Shown one piece after another: positions 27,088 through 36,146 of a stretch of 64,000 bases of DNA. Each line of letters starts with the position of its first letter. Position 1 is the stretch's first letter. The stretch lies in contig CALTDI010000020.1 of NCBI GenBank assembly GCA_943842505.1, forward strand, positions 24,219 to 88,218, given 5' to 3'. A model generated the notes under the pieces. That model made no database searches and was not told the origin of the DNA. It saw nothing but the letters and a program-made list of their open reading frames with translations. The stretch comes from an uncultured Pseudomonadales bacterium. GTDB lineage: Bacteria > Pseudomonadota > Gammaproteobacteria > Pseudomonadales > Pseudohongiellaceae. Both the position numbers and the translations under genes were made by a program.

Positions 27088-28224
27088 TTAGGGGCTAACT
27101 ACTTGGTCATAGAGCTCGGCAGGCTCGGTGCCGGTAAGAATTATCGCATAACTCAGTTGATCGAATGTTTTATAAACCAACAGAGTGCCAATATCGTTGC
27201 CGGGGATAACTAAATTGTCTTGATTGAACAGGCTGTGCATTCGCTCCCGAAATGACATCTTTGAGCGTTCAGCCTCATCGGTCATGCTGCTGTCTTCAAT
27301 CTTAATTGACAATATGTCACCAAGTGCCAGACCGTCGGCCAGCCCCAGGTTTAAGACGACGGTGTCTAGCTGCGATGCTAGATTCTCTTCGCCCATAAAG
27401 GCGATTATCTGGCCAGACATCTCCGTTGCCGGTTCCGTTGGAAATATGGTCGCATCGATACTGGAGATCTCTCTAGTTAGTAAGCGATCACCAACTCGTA
27501 TTTCCTTGGTTCCATTGTTTATTAGCAGCTTTCGCATATCCGGGGCTACGTTCTCGATGATACTGGCGAAGCCTAGATATTCAACTTCTGTGCCCAACAC
27601 TTCTTCCTCTGTTGTGCTTATCAACCCGAAAACCCGCTTCTTTTTCAAGCCATCTCCGTAGTAGGTTCGACCAGCTCGGTAGATTTCAAAAGACGTTGTG
27701 CCAATCAGAAAAGAGCCTCTTGCGAAGATTTGATCCCCCGTGCCTATGATTAAATTGTCGCCATCGTTCGCCACGATGTAGGGGGCAGCATCATATTCCG
27801 CTGCTGTGATTATGCGATTGCGAGAAAAACTGTTCTCTATAGATTCCAGGGGAATAGCGGGAATCGCACTCTGTAGCTCCAATTCTCGAACCTCGGGAGA
27901 TACCCTTGCAACTTCTCTATCGCCGCGCTGGACAAAAACCCGTGGGGTTCCACCTAATATGCTCAGCTTCAGCGTATCGCCAGGATAGATCAAATCGGGG
28001 TTGTCGAGGTGCTCATCGGGCTGCCATATATCGGGCCAACGTTGGGGATCACGCAGGAACTGGCTGGCAATATTCCATAACGTGTCGCCATCTTGCACAA
28101 CATAGCTAGTAGGGTAATCAGCAATTAGAACACCGGTTTGACCCTGCGCAGGCATGATTGTGCCCAGGCTAGCTATACATAAAGCCAACCCTAGTAGTAA
28201 TTGTCTGCTTCCCAAATTTTTCAT
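27088..28224 (-). CDS. LysM-domain exported protein
   Basis: A 378-residue protein with a signal peptide (1 to about 29, ending in AQG) and one LysM domain (about 40-88: VVQDGDTLWNIASQFL...IYPGDTLKL), which binds peptidoglycan. The rest is a beta-rich region of unknown role with repeated hydrophobic stretches. It matches the LysM protein beside dprA and def in Pseudomonas (PA0020-like), for which I know no firm function. It is divergent from def and precedes dprA on the same strand. Confidence 0.85.
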   Translation of the reverse strand: MKNLGSRQLLLGLALCIASLGTIMPAQGQTGVLIADYPTSYVVQDGDTLWNIASQFLRDPQRWPDIWQPDEHLDNPDLIYPGDTLKLSILGGTPRVFVQRGDREVARVSPEVRELELQSAIPAIPLESIENSFSRNRIITAAEYDAAPYIVANDGDNLIIGTGDQIFARGSFLIGTTSFEIYRAGRTYYGDGLKKKRVFGLISTTEEEVLGTEVEYLGFASIIENVAPDMRKLLINNGTKEIRVGDRLLTREISSIDATIFPTEPATEMSGQIIAFMGEENLASQLDTVVLNLGLADGLALGDILSIKIEDSSMTDEAERSKMSFRERMHSLFNQDNLVIPGNDIGTLLVYKTFDQLSYAIILTGTEPAELYDQVVSP

Positions 28225-28249
28225 TCTTCATATTCCGCGCTAAAAAGCG

Positions 28250-28280
28250 TTGAGTTGATATGTTAGCAATACGCTATAAT
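28250..28280 (+). promoter_or_regulatory. Candidate promoter for def-fmt-rsmB
   Basis: A consensus -10 TATAAT is at 28275-28280, 57 bp before the def ATG. The -35 is ambiguous: TTGAGT at 28250 gives a 19-bp spacer and TTGATA at 28255 only 14 bp. Plausible but not a strong match. Confidence 0.4.
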
Positions 28281-28337
28281 TATCACTAGAAGCAGTTCAC
28301 ATACTGCGTCATACAATTTCTGCAGGCTTTAACGACC

Positions 28338-28844
28338 ATGTCAATTTTACAAATTCTGGAATTTCCTGACCCCAGACTACGGAAAATAGCCGAACCCGTT
28401 ACTGTTTTCGACGAAAAGCTGGAAGTCTTGATCGAAGATATGCTCGAAACGATGCACGAAGCACAAGGTATCGGGCTTGCCGCTACTCAAGTGAACGTCC
28501 ATAAACGCCTACTGGTAATAGATGTATCGGAAAATGGCGATAGTCCTCGAGTATATATTAATCCGACGTTCGAGATACTCGATGACGAACTTTCTGAGTA
28601 CGATGAGGGCTGTCTCTCCGTTCCTGGTTTCTACGAGACCGTATCCAGGCCCCGAATAGTGAAAATATCTGCCCAAGATGCCAAGGGCGAGGTATTCGAG
28701 CAGGTTGCCGAGGGTATCTTGGCAACCTGTATACAGCATGAGATCGATCATCTGGATGGAAAGTTATTCGTCGATTATATCAGCACCCTGAAGCGACAAA
28801 GGATTCGCAGCAAGCTCGAGAAAGAGCATAAGAAGTCTGCCTGA
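28338..28844 (+). CDS. def: Peptide deformylase
   Basis: Fe2+-dependent removal of the N-formyl group from new proteins. The 168 residues contain the three family motifs: GIGLAATQ (about 46-53), EGCLSVPG with the metal-binding Cys (about 90-97), and QHEIDHLDG with both His ligands and the catalytic Glu (about 132-140). It ends 4 bp before fmt, and together they balance formylation and deformylation. Divergent from the LysM gene. Confidence 0.97.
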   Translation: MSILQILEFPDPRLRKIAEPVTVFDEKLEVLIEDMLETMHEAQGIGLAATQVNVHKRLLVIDVSENGDSPRVYINPTFEILDDELSEYDEGCLSVPGFYETVSRPRIVKISAQDAKGEVFEQVAEGILATCIQHEIDHLDGKLFVDYISTLKRQRIRSKLEKEHKKSA

Positions 28845-28848
28845 GCCA

Positions 28849-29814
28849 ATGGAAAAATTGCGAATCTGTTTTGCAGGAACGCCTGCTTTCGCTGCTGCGC
28901 ATCTGCAAGCATTGCTGAAGGCAGGACATCAGGTGGTAGCCGTGTATACACAGCCCGATCGCCCCGCTGGCCGTGGCAAGAATTTACAGGCCAGCCCCGT
29001 GAAGCAGGTCGCGCTCGAGAACAGGCTCCCTCTTTTTCAGCCCACCAGCCTCAAAGCAATCGAACAGACGCAAATATTCGCGTCACTCGACTTAGACCTT
29101 ATGATTGTTGTTGCTTACGGTCTCATTCTTCCAAGGACAATTCTCGATACGCCGAAGCTAGGCTGCCTTAATGTCCACGCTTCGTTGCTGCCTAGATGGC
29201 GCGGCGCCGCGCCGATAGAACGCGCATTGCTCGCCGGCGACAAGGTGACGGGTGTCACAATTATGCAGATGGACGAGGGCCTGGATACTGGCGCAATGTT
29301 GGACAAGGAGTCCGTAGAAATATCCGACACCGATAACCGTGTGCACCTTGAGGAAAAACTACAAATAGCGGGCCAAACGGCATTACTGCGAACGCTTGGC
29401 GATCTACACAGATATCAATCGTCTGCCTCTATACAGAACGATGCGGACAGTTGCTACGCTGCAAAGTTAGAAAAACGCGAGGCTTTTATCGATTGGAATC
29501 TCAGTGCACGAGAGATCGATAGACAGATTCGAGCGGGCATTGGAAGAAATCCTGCCTATACACTTTTTCACGAGCAACGCCTGCGTGTACTTGAGGCGAC
29601 GGTAATAGAAGAAGAGTTTGCCGATGGGCCTGGAGCTATAGTGAAGAGTGACAAAAAATCATTTACCGTGAGTTGCGGGTCCCATGCATTGAATATTCTG
29701 AGCGTGCAACTGCCAGGAAAGAATCCAACTGCGGTTAGCGACATCACGAACTCCCGTCCAGAACTATTCGCCAAAGGGGAAAACTTTTCCTCTGAACTAC
29801 TGACGCCGCAATGA
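28849..29814 (+). CDS. fmt: Methionyl-tRNA formyltransferase
   Basis: Formylates initiator Met-tRNA. The 321 residues show the folate-dependent formyltransferase fold: FAGTPAFAAAHLQALL at the start, AYGLILP, and the signature NVHASLLPRWRGAAPIERAL (about 107-126) with the catalytic Asn and His, then GVTIMQMDEGLDTGAML. The C-terminal OB-like domain is present. It overlaps rsmB by 4 nt. The order def-fmt-rsmB-trkA is conserved in Gammaproteobacteria. Confidence 0.97.
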   Translation: MEKLRICFAGTPAFAAAHLQALLKAGHQVVAVYTQPDRPAGRGKNLQASPVKQVALENRLPLFQPTSLKAIEQTQIFASLDLDLMIVVAYGLILPRTILDTPKLGCLNVHASLLPRWRGAAPIERALLAGDKVTGVTIMQMDEGLDTGAMLDKESVEISDTDNRVHLEEKLQIAGQTALLRTLGDLHRYQSSASIQNDADSCYAAKLEKREAFIDWNLSAREIDRQIRAGIGRNPAYTLFHEQRLRVLEATVIEEEFADGPGAIVKSDKKSFTVSCGSHALNILSVQLPGKNPTAVSDITNSRPELFAKGENFSSELLTPQ

Positions 29815-31124
29815 ACAGCGGCAATAGCAATAGCAGGGCTATCGTAGCCAAAATCCTTTGTGCCCTACTCAAGGATAGAGGCTCCCTGGGCACGCTGCTA
29901 AACAACCACAAAGATCATCCAGAGTTTGGCCTAATTCAGGAGAGCAGCTACGGCTGCTGCCGTTGGTACTTTGCCCTCGACGTGATTCTCCAGGAATTGC
30001 TCAACAAGCCTCTAAAGAAACAGGATCTGGACATCCAGTGCCTGATGATCTGTGCGCTGTATCAGCTTAGAGAGCTGGAGGTAGCAGAGTATGCCGTTAT
30101 CAACGAATCGGTTGCCGCGGTTTCCGGTTTTAAAAAGCCCTGGGCCAAGGGCTTGGTAAATGCCGTTTTGCGTGGCTATCAGCGCACCAGAGAAGAGATA
30201 GAGAATAAACTAGAGAAGGATCCATCGGATCGCTCTCTGGCATTTCCAAAATGGCTAAGTACTGAAATCTCGAATCAATGGAAAGATTCTGCGCCATCGA
30301 TATTGAACAATAGCAATCTACGACCGCCTATGACCCTGCGCGTGAATAAGGCGAAGAATAGCCGCAGCCAATATCTAAGGTCTCTTGCCGATGCCGGTCT
30401 TGAGGCGAGTGCAGGTGAGTTAAGTGACACCGCCGTCTATCTACACCAGCCGGTACCGGTTAGCGACCTGCCAGGGTTTGATGAGGGGCATTGTAGTGTT
30501 CAGGACGAGGCGTCTCAGCTGGTGCCCACACTGCTGCAGCTCGAGCCCGGGCACTGTGTTCTCGATGCCTGTGCGGCACCGGGGGGGAAATCCTGTCACA
30601 TTCTTGAAAGTGAGCGCTCGCTTACCGGATTGACATGTATTGATAGGACGCAGTCAAAGCTCGATCGGATTCAAGAGAATCTAATAAGACTGGATTTAGA
30701 AGCCAACTTGGTGGCTGGCGATGCCAGCGATACCGATACCTGGTGGGATGGCGTTCCGTTCGATCGCATTCTGCTGGATGCTCCCTGTTCGGCAACGGGC
30801 GTCATACGCAGGCACCCGGACATCAAGTTGCTGAGGACGCCACAGCAGGTGGAGAGCCTGACCTTGGTTCAGGCCGAACTACTGAGCAATTTATGGCCTT
30901 GTCTCAAACCCGGTGGCCTCATGCTCTATACCACCTGCTCTTTACTTAGGCAGGAGAACGAAGAAGCCATTAGGCGTTTTCTCGATTCCACGGATAGCGC
31001 TAAATATGAAGCCATAACAGTCGATTGGGGAGTAGAATGTGCATTCGGAAGGCAACTGCTCCCGGGCACAGGTTTAGGCCCTGATGGCTTCTTCTACTCA
31101 GTGCTACGAAAAGAGTTTGCCTAA
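29811..31124 (+). CDS. rsmB: 16S rRNA (cytosine967-C5)-methyltransferase RsmB
   Basis: Methylates C967 of 16S rRNA. The 437 residues have the NusB-like RNA-binding N-terminal domain (about 8-135), then the Rossmann methyltransferase with the SAM loop LDACAAPGGKSCHIL (about 247-261), the motif IV Cys in LDAPCSATGVIRRHPDIK, and the catalytic Cys of motif VI in TTCSLLRQENE. The length is near E. coli RsmB (429). The ATG overlaps the fmt stop, so the two are coupled. Confidence 0.96.
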   Translation: MNSGNSNSRAIVAKILCALLKDRGSLGTLLNNHKDHPEFGLIQESSYGCCRWYFALDVILQELLNKPLKKQDLDIQCLMICALYQLRELEVAEYAVINESVAAVSGFKKPWAKGLVNAVLRGYQRTREEIENKLEKDPSDRSLAFPKWLSTEISNQWKDSAPSILNNSNLRPPMTLRVNKAKNSRSQYLRSLADAGLEASAGELSDTAVYLHQPVPVSDLPGFDEGHCSVQDEASQLVPTLLQLEPGHCVLDACAAPGGKSCHILESERSLTGLTCIDRTQSKLDRIQENLIRLDLEANLVAGDASDTDTWWDGVPFDRILLDAPCSATGVIRRHPDIKLLRTPQQVESLTLVQAELLSNLWPCLKPGGLMLYTTCSLLRQENEEAIRRFLDSTDSAKYEAITVDWGVECAFGRQLLPGTGLGPDGFFYSVLRKEFA

Positions 31125-31166
31125 AATTTCCAGAATCGCTCATTCGATCAATAGTGTAAGGCCAGC

Positions 31167-32540
31167 ATGAAAATAATTATCCTCGGCGCCAATCAGGTTG
31201 GCAGCACTCTTGCCGAAACCCTTGCGAATGAGGCCAATGACATCACGGTCGTCGATGCCGACACCGAGAAACTCCGCGAACTAAAAGACCACATCGATAT
31301 CGGCACAGTAGCCGGCCATCCCTGCTTACCTGATGTGTTGGAGAGGGCGGGCGGTCAAGACGCAGATATGATCATCGCCGTTACAGAGAGCGATGAGATT
31401 AATATGGTCGCCTGCCGTGTTGCCTACTCATTATTTCAAACTCCCAAGAAGATCTGCCGAATACGCGCCTCTTCCTATCTGGTTTCGGACAAATTATTCG
31501 GTCAGCAAGGTATTGCGGTAGACACGGTGATCAGCCCAGAGCTCATCGTATCCAGTGACATCGAACGCCTGCTTGCTCTGCCTGGTTCCTTACAGGTATT
31601 GGACTTCGCCGACGGAAAGGTGCAGCTCGTTGCGGTAAAGGCCTATTACGGTGGCCCGCTCGTTGGACAGGAGATTCGACTGCTGCGTCAACACATGCCC
31701 TCGGTCGATACGCGAGTGGCAGCAATCTTTCGCAAAGACCGCCCCATCATTCCAGAAGGTTCGACGGTTATTGAGGCCGACGATGAGGTCTTCTTCGTAG
31801 CTGCGCAGAAAGATATTCGAGCCTGTATGAGTGAGCTGCGACGCATGGATAGACCCTATAAGCGCTTGATGATTGCCGGCGGGGGGAATATCGGCATGCG
31901 TCTCGCGGAGAGGGTTGAGGATAAATACCAGGTTAAGATTATCGAGAGAAGCCCCGAGCGCTGCTCACTGATCTCTGAGACGCTAAATCACGCAATAGTT
32001 CTAAATGGCGAAGCTTCACAACGCGATCTTCTGATAGAAGAAAATATCGCTGACACCGATGTGTTCCTCGCGCTTACTAATGATGACGAAGCGAATATCA
32101 TGTCGTCGCTCTTGGCCAAGAGGCTGGGTGCAAAGAAAGTCATGGCGCTTATTAATAATTCAGCCTATGTTGATCTGGTACAGGGGGGCGAGATAGACAT
32201 TGCTATTTCTCCTCAGCAGGCAACTATCGGCAGCCTGTTAGCTCATGTTCGTCGCGGTGATGTGGTTAACGTACACTCTCTGCGTAGAGGTGCCGCCGAA
32301 GCGATGGAGGCAATCGCACACGGCGATGAGGCCTCATCGAAGGTAGTAGGTCAGGCAATACAAGATATCGACCTGCCGGAAGGCACAACCATAGGAGCTA
32401 TCGTGAGAAACGATGAGGTCCTGATCGCTCATGACAACACCGTCGTCGAAGCAGACGATCACGTGATCCTGTTCCTTGTGGATCGCAAGCGCATTCCCGA
32501 AGTAGAACGCTTATTCCAAGTTGGCTTCAGCTTCTTCTAG
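31167..32540 (+). CDS. trkA: Trk potassium uptake regulatory protein TrkA
   Basis: Cytoplasmic NAD-binding gate of the TrkH potassium channel. The 457 residues contain two tandem TrkA-N/TrkA-C units. The first Rossmann motif is [16 protein letters not shown] (3-18), with VVDAD and its acidic residue; the second is [16 protein letters not shown] near 235-250. TrkA-C domains lie near 140-220 and 370-450. The duplicated layout and length equal E. coli TrkA. It is 12 bp upstream of trkH. Confidence 0.97.
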   Translation: MKIIILGANQVGSTLAETLANEANDITVVDADTEKLRELKDHIDIGTVAGHPCLPDVLERAGGQDADMIIAVTESDEINMVACRVAYSLFQTPKKICRIRASSYLVSDKLFGQQGIAVDTVISPELIVSSDIERLLALPGSLQVLDFADGKVQLVAVKAYYGGPLVGQEIRLLRQHMPSVDTRVAAIFRKDRPIIPEGSTVIEADDEVFFVAAQKDIRACMSELRRMDRPYKRLMIAGGGNIGMRLAERVEDKYQVKIIERSPERCSLISETLNHAIVLNGEASQRDLLIEENIADTDVFLALTNDDEANIMSSLLAKRLGAKKVMALINNSAYVDLVQGGEIDIAISPQQATIGSLLAHVRRGDVVNVHSLRRGAAEAMEAIAHGDEASSKVVGQAIQDIDLPEGTTIGAIVRNDEVLIAHDNTVVEADDHVILFLVDRKRIPEVERLFQVGFSFF

Positions 32541-32552
32541 AAGCTAAAAATT

Positions 32553-34007
32553 ATGCACGCCTCAATCATCGTAAAAATTCTAGGTCTCTTACTAATGCTC
32601 TTTAGTGCATTGGGTAATCTGCCGCCGCTGCTCGTCTCTTTTATCTATGCCGATGGCATGGCGAGTGTCTTTACGGATTCACTGTTCTTCATTTTTAGTA
32701 TCGGTTTCTTAATGTGGATCTCAACGATTCGATCGAAGGCGGAGCTGGGCACGCGCGACGGATTCCTGGTGGTTACCTTATTCTGGGCTGTGCTGGGGAC
32801 CGCCGGTTCGTTACCTTTCATTCTCTCCTCGGCAGTCGAGCTGTCGATTACCGACGCCGTATTTGAGTCTCTCTCTGGGCTTACAACTACTGGCGCCACG
32901 GTGATTTCAGGGCTTGATGAGCTACCCAAGTCAATTCTGTTCTATCGACAGCAACTACAGTGGCTGGGGGGAATGGGCATCATCGTGCTGGCCATGGCCT
33001 TGCTGCCAATGCTTGGTATCGGTGGTATGCAGCTCTATCGCGCGGAAAGTCCCGGTCCGGTAAAAGACAATAAGTTAGTGCCGCGCCTTGCCGAAACAGC
33101 AAAGGCGCTTTGGTATATCTACCTTACTTTAACCGTAGTTTGCGCGCTGGCATACTGGATCGTTGGCATGGATCTATTCGATGCCATTAGTCATAGCTTT
33201 ACCACGGTAGCGATCGGCGGGTTCTCTACTCACGATGCGAGCCTTGGCTATTTCGATAATGCAGCCGTCGATGTCGTCGCGATTATTTTTATGTTTATTG
33301 CCGGGATAAATTTTGCCCTGCATTTTACCGCGTGGCAGAGACGAAAAGTTGGGCACTATCTTTCAGACCCTGAATTTCAGTTCTATGCCTTTATTCTGGC
33401 GCTGGTGTCGGTTCTTACTGTTTCTGTTCTCTATTTTTCCGATATTTATTCTAGCCTGTTCGAGGCAACGATAAAGGGTGTTTTTCAAGTAGTGTCGATG
33501 GCGACAACCACCGGTTTCGCTACTGCTGACTTCAATTCCTGGCCTCTGTTCCTACCCTATGTGCTTCTCTACGCGGCCATCATCGGTGCCTGTGCCGGTT
33601 CTACCGGCGGGGGCATGAAGGTCATTCGCATCTTGTTGATTTTTAAACAGGGGCTTAGAGAAGTGCAGCGACTAATCCACCCCCGAGCGGTTATTCCAAT
33701 TAAGCTTGGGGGCCAACGCGTATCAGATAGAATTGTAGAATCTGTCTGGGGATTTTTTGCAGTCTATGTGATGGCATTCATGGTCATGCTGTTAGCACTG
33801 CTTGCGACAGGTCTGGATATCATTACTGCCTTCAGCGCGGTAGGCGCCTGTATCAACAATCTTGGCCCGGGCCTTGCGAACGTAGCGGTAACTTACGAGC
33901 ACCTGCCTTCGGCTGCGAAATGGATACTGTGTTTTGCGATGTTGCTGGGTAGGTTGGAGATTTTTACTTTGTTGGTTTTGTTTACACCGATGTTTTGGAA
34001 AAGATAA
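32553..34007 (+). CDS. trkH: Trk potassium transporter membrane subunit TrkH
   Basis: Potassium-conducting membrane subunit, 484 residues, built of four M1-P-M2 repeats. Selectivity-filter-like loops are visible at SGLTTTGATVISG (about 106-118), TTVAIGGFSTHD (about 217-228), MATTTGFATADF and ACINNLGPGLANV. The conserved GACAGSTGGGMKVIR segment near 345-360 is present. Paired with trkA directly upstream. The next gene is on the other strand; no terminator hairpin was recognised in the 104-bp gap. Confidence 0.96.
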   Translation: MHASIIVKILGLLLMLFSALGNLPPLLVSFIYADGMASVFTDSLFFIFSIGFLMWISTIRSKAELGTRDGFLVVTLFWAVLGTAGSLPFILSSAVELSITDAVFESLSGLTTTGATVISGLDELPKSILFYRQQLQWLGGMGIIVLAMALLPMLGIGGMQLYRAESPGPVKDNKLVPRLAETAKALWYIYLTLTVVCALAYWIVGMDLFDAISHSFTTVAIGGFSTHDASLGYFDNAAVDVVAIIFMFIAGINFALHFTAWQRRKVGHYLSDPEFQFYAFILALVSVLTVSVLYFSDIYSSLFEATIKGVFQVVSMATTTGFATADFNSWPLFLPYVLLYAAIIGACAGSTGGGMKVIRILLIFKQGLREVQRLIHPRAVIPIKLGGQRVSDRIVESVWGFFAVYVMAFMVMLLALLATGLDIITAFSAVGACINNLGPGLANVAVTYEHLPSAAKWILCFAMLLGRLEIFTLLVLFTPMFWKR

Positions 34008-34111
34008 ACGTCCAGATTATTTAGTTGCACTTGTCTGCTATCGACCCCCCTCTGTCATTCTTATCCCGTTGAGCATCCCCGATGTTTTAGCAAAGATAAG
34101 CTGATCAAGTT

Positions 34112-34894
34112 CTAATAGAACTTTTCTCCGTCCGGGCGGCGACGGAAGCGCTTGTATTCCCACTGGTACTGCGCAACTGTCATACGCACACAACTCTCTA
34201 CGGTCTTGTTTAAACCACGGACAGATTTCGCCAAATCTTCGTCATAGATTTCTTGATCTGCTTCGTGAATGACCAGTTTAAACCCCTTTCCCTTCGGCAA
34301 GCGCTCGGTGAAACCGCAATAGACTTTAGCCTTTGACCGCGCAATAAGCTTACTAACCAGCGTCATCGTCAGTGCCGGCTCGCCGAAAAACTCTGCGAAT
34401 TCTCCGCCTTCGTCGTTAGGTACCTGGTCGGGCAGAACTCCCACCAACTCTCCCTTCTGCAGGGCTTTCAGTACCAAAGAGACACCCTTGCGATCGGTAG
34501 GCGCCAAATTGATACCACCGCGAGAGCGGGTGCGTTGCAATAGCGCGTCCAAGGGTTCGAATTTAGGGGGCTGGTACATAAACGTAGAAGATAGGTTCTG
34601 GCAGGCATACAAGCCAAAAATTTCCCAGTTACTAAGATGGGGGGCGAGAAGAATAATACCATCGTTCTGCCCTGCTGCCCTTTTAAATTCCTCCACGCCC
34701 ACTGTCTCGGTTACCAGAGAAAGGGTTCTATCCAGCGGCAGCATCCAGGACTTTCCCATTTCCATTGCTGTGCACGCTGTACTAATCAGGCTTTCTTTAG
34801 CCAGACGGGAGATTTCATCGGTACTCAATTGAGGGAAACAGGCCTTTAGATTAGCGAGGGTTGTATCTCGGGCTCGATTCGGAACATGGAACAA
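34112..34894 (-). CDS. LpxL/HtrB-family lipid A acyltransferase, start codon apparently lost
   Basis: Inner-membrane late acyltransferase that probably adds a secondary acyl chain to lipid A. The family His-x4-Glu motif is HLSNWE, followed by LLQRTRSRGG and LPDQVPNDEGGEFAEFFG. The first usable start, TTG at 34894, gives 260 residues and lacks the membrane anchor. The frame stays open upstream to 35032 and encodes ATIKYYFLLCFLF...LPLRLLHGLAAVWGTLLF, the expected N-terminal helix, yet has no ATG, GTG or TTG. An ATC at 35000-35002, preceded by AAAGAGA, sits where an ATG is expected and would give 296 residues. Confidence 0.85.
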   Translation of the reverse strand: MFHVPNRARDTTLANLKACFPQLSTDEISRLAKESLISTACTAMEMGKSWMLPLDRTLSLVTETVGVEEFKRAAGQNDGIILLAPHLSNWEIFGLYACQNLSSTFMYQPPKFEPLDALLQRTRSRGGINLAPTDRKGVSLVLKALQKGELVGVLPDQVPNDEGGEFAEFFGEPALTMTLVSKLIARSKAKVYCGFTERLPKGKGFKLVIHEADQEIYDEDLAKSVRGLNKTVESCVRMTVAQYQWEYKRFRRRPDGEKFY

Positions 34895-35214
34895 TAATGT
34901 ACCCCAGACAGCGGCTAAGCCATGGAGAAGCCGCAGGGGTAACCTCGCTGTTACGAAGAGAAAACAGAGTAGGAAATAGTACTTAATTGTAGCGATAGTG
35001 ATTTCTCTTTTTGGGCGGGCCAGTCGATTTAATCAGAGGGAAATGGAAGCATAATTCCTATCCAGACACAATCAGCTCAACCTGTGTTATACAGCTGTGA
35101 AACAGGCTGTAGGTAGATTAGTTACTGATAATCGAGGATAATTGCAAGCCTCTGACTTTATAGTCATTTAACAAAATAGAACACTCAAACCTATCTAAGT
35201 AAATCGGCCAACTC
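34895..35214. other. 320-bp gap between the LpxL-like gene and glyQ
   Basis: On the minus strand the first 138 bp (to 35032) continue the LpxL-like reading frame and are probably coding, as described for that gene. The remaining 182 bp must contain the divergent promoters for it and for glyQ. I see no hairpin terminator and no strong sigma-70 match. Confidence 0.6.
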
Positions 35215-36144
35215 GTGAACAAGAATACCGACAGTAGTACCTTTCAAGGACTCATTTTTGCCCTGCAGCAGTTTTGGGCAGAGCAGGGATGCGTCATCAT
35301 GCAACCGTTGGACATGGAAGTGGGTGCTGGAACCTTCCATCCTGCCACGTTTTTGCGTGCAATCGGTCCCGAATCCTGGAATACGGCGTATGTTCAGCCC
35401 TGCCGTCGCCCTACTGATGGCCGTTATGGGGAAAACCCAAACCGCTTACAACATTATTATCAGTTTCAGGTCCTATTGAAGCCTTCGCCTAAGAACATCC
35501 AAGAGCTCTATTTAGAGTCATTGCGGTCGATTGGTATCGACATGGCGATACACGATATTCGTTTTGTCGAAGACAATTGGGAATCGCCAACTCTTGGCGC
35601 CTGGGGCTTAGGCTGGGAAGTCTGGTTAAATGGCATGGAGGTGACGCAGTTTACCTACTTCCAACAAGTGGGCGGCCTTGAGTGTTATCCGGTTAGCGGA
35701 GAAATCACCTACGGCATAGAGCGAATAGCCATGTACCTGCAGGGTGTAGACAGTATCTATGACATCGTTTGGACTGAAGGCCCCGATGGAATTGTTACCT
35801 ACGGGGATATTTTTAAACAGAATGAAGTTGAGATGTCGGCCTTCAATTTCGAACACGCCGATACCGAGACCCTCTTCCGCAATTTCGATGATTGCGAGAA
35901 ACAGTGTAAATCATTGATCGAGAACAGGCTCGCCTTGCCAGCCTACGAGCAAGTCCTCAAGGCCTCGCATTATTTCAACTTACTTGATGCCCGCAATGCC
36001 ATCTCGGTAACAGAGCGACAAAGATTCATTCTTCGCGTTAGAGCATTAGCCCGATCTGTTGCAGAGGCCTATTTTGAAAGCCGTAAGGAGCTTGGTTTTC
36101 CCCTAGCTACCGAAGCGCTTCGTCAGGAATTTTTGGAAAAATAG
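35215..36144 (+). CDS. glyQ: Glycyl-tRNA synthetase alpha subunit
   Basis: Catalytic subunit of the tetrameric alpha2-beta2 class II glycyl-tRNA synthetase. The 309 residues (GTG start) begin [23 protein letters not shown] and contain [26 protein letters not shown], the class II motif 2 region, and [19 protein letters not shown], motif 3. Very highly conserved in length and sequence. It is followed 2 bp later by glyS, so expression is coupled. Confidence 0.98.
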   Translation: MNKNTDSSTFQGLIFALQQFWAEQGCVIMQPLDMEVGAGTFHPATFLRAIGPESWNTAYVQPCRRPTDGRYGENPNRLQHYYQFQVLLKPSPKNIQELYLESLRSIGIDMAIHDIRFVEDNWESPTLGAWGLGWEVWLNGMEVTQFTYFQQVGGLECYPVSGEITYGIERIAMYLQGVDSIYDIVWTEGPDGIVTYGDIFKQNEVEMSAFNFEHADTETLFRNFDDCEKQCKSLIENRLALPAYEQVLKASHYFNLLDARNAISVTERQRFILRVRALARSVAEAYFESRKELGFPLATEALRQEFLEK

Positions 36145-36146
36145 TC

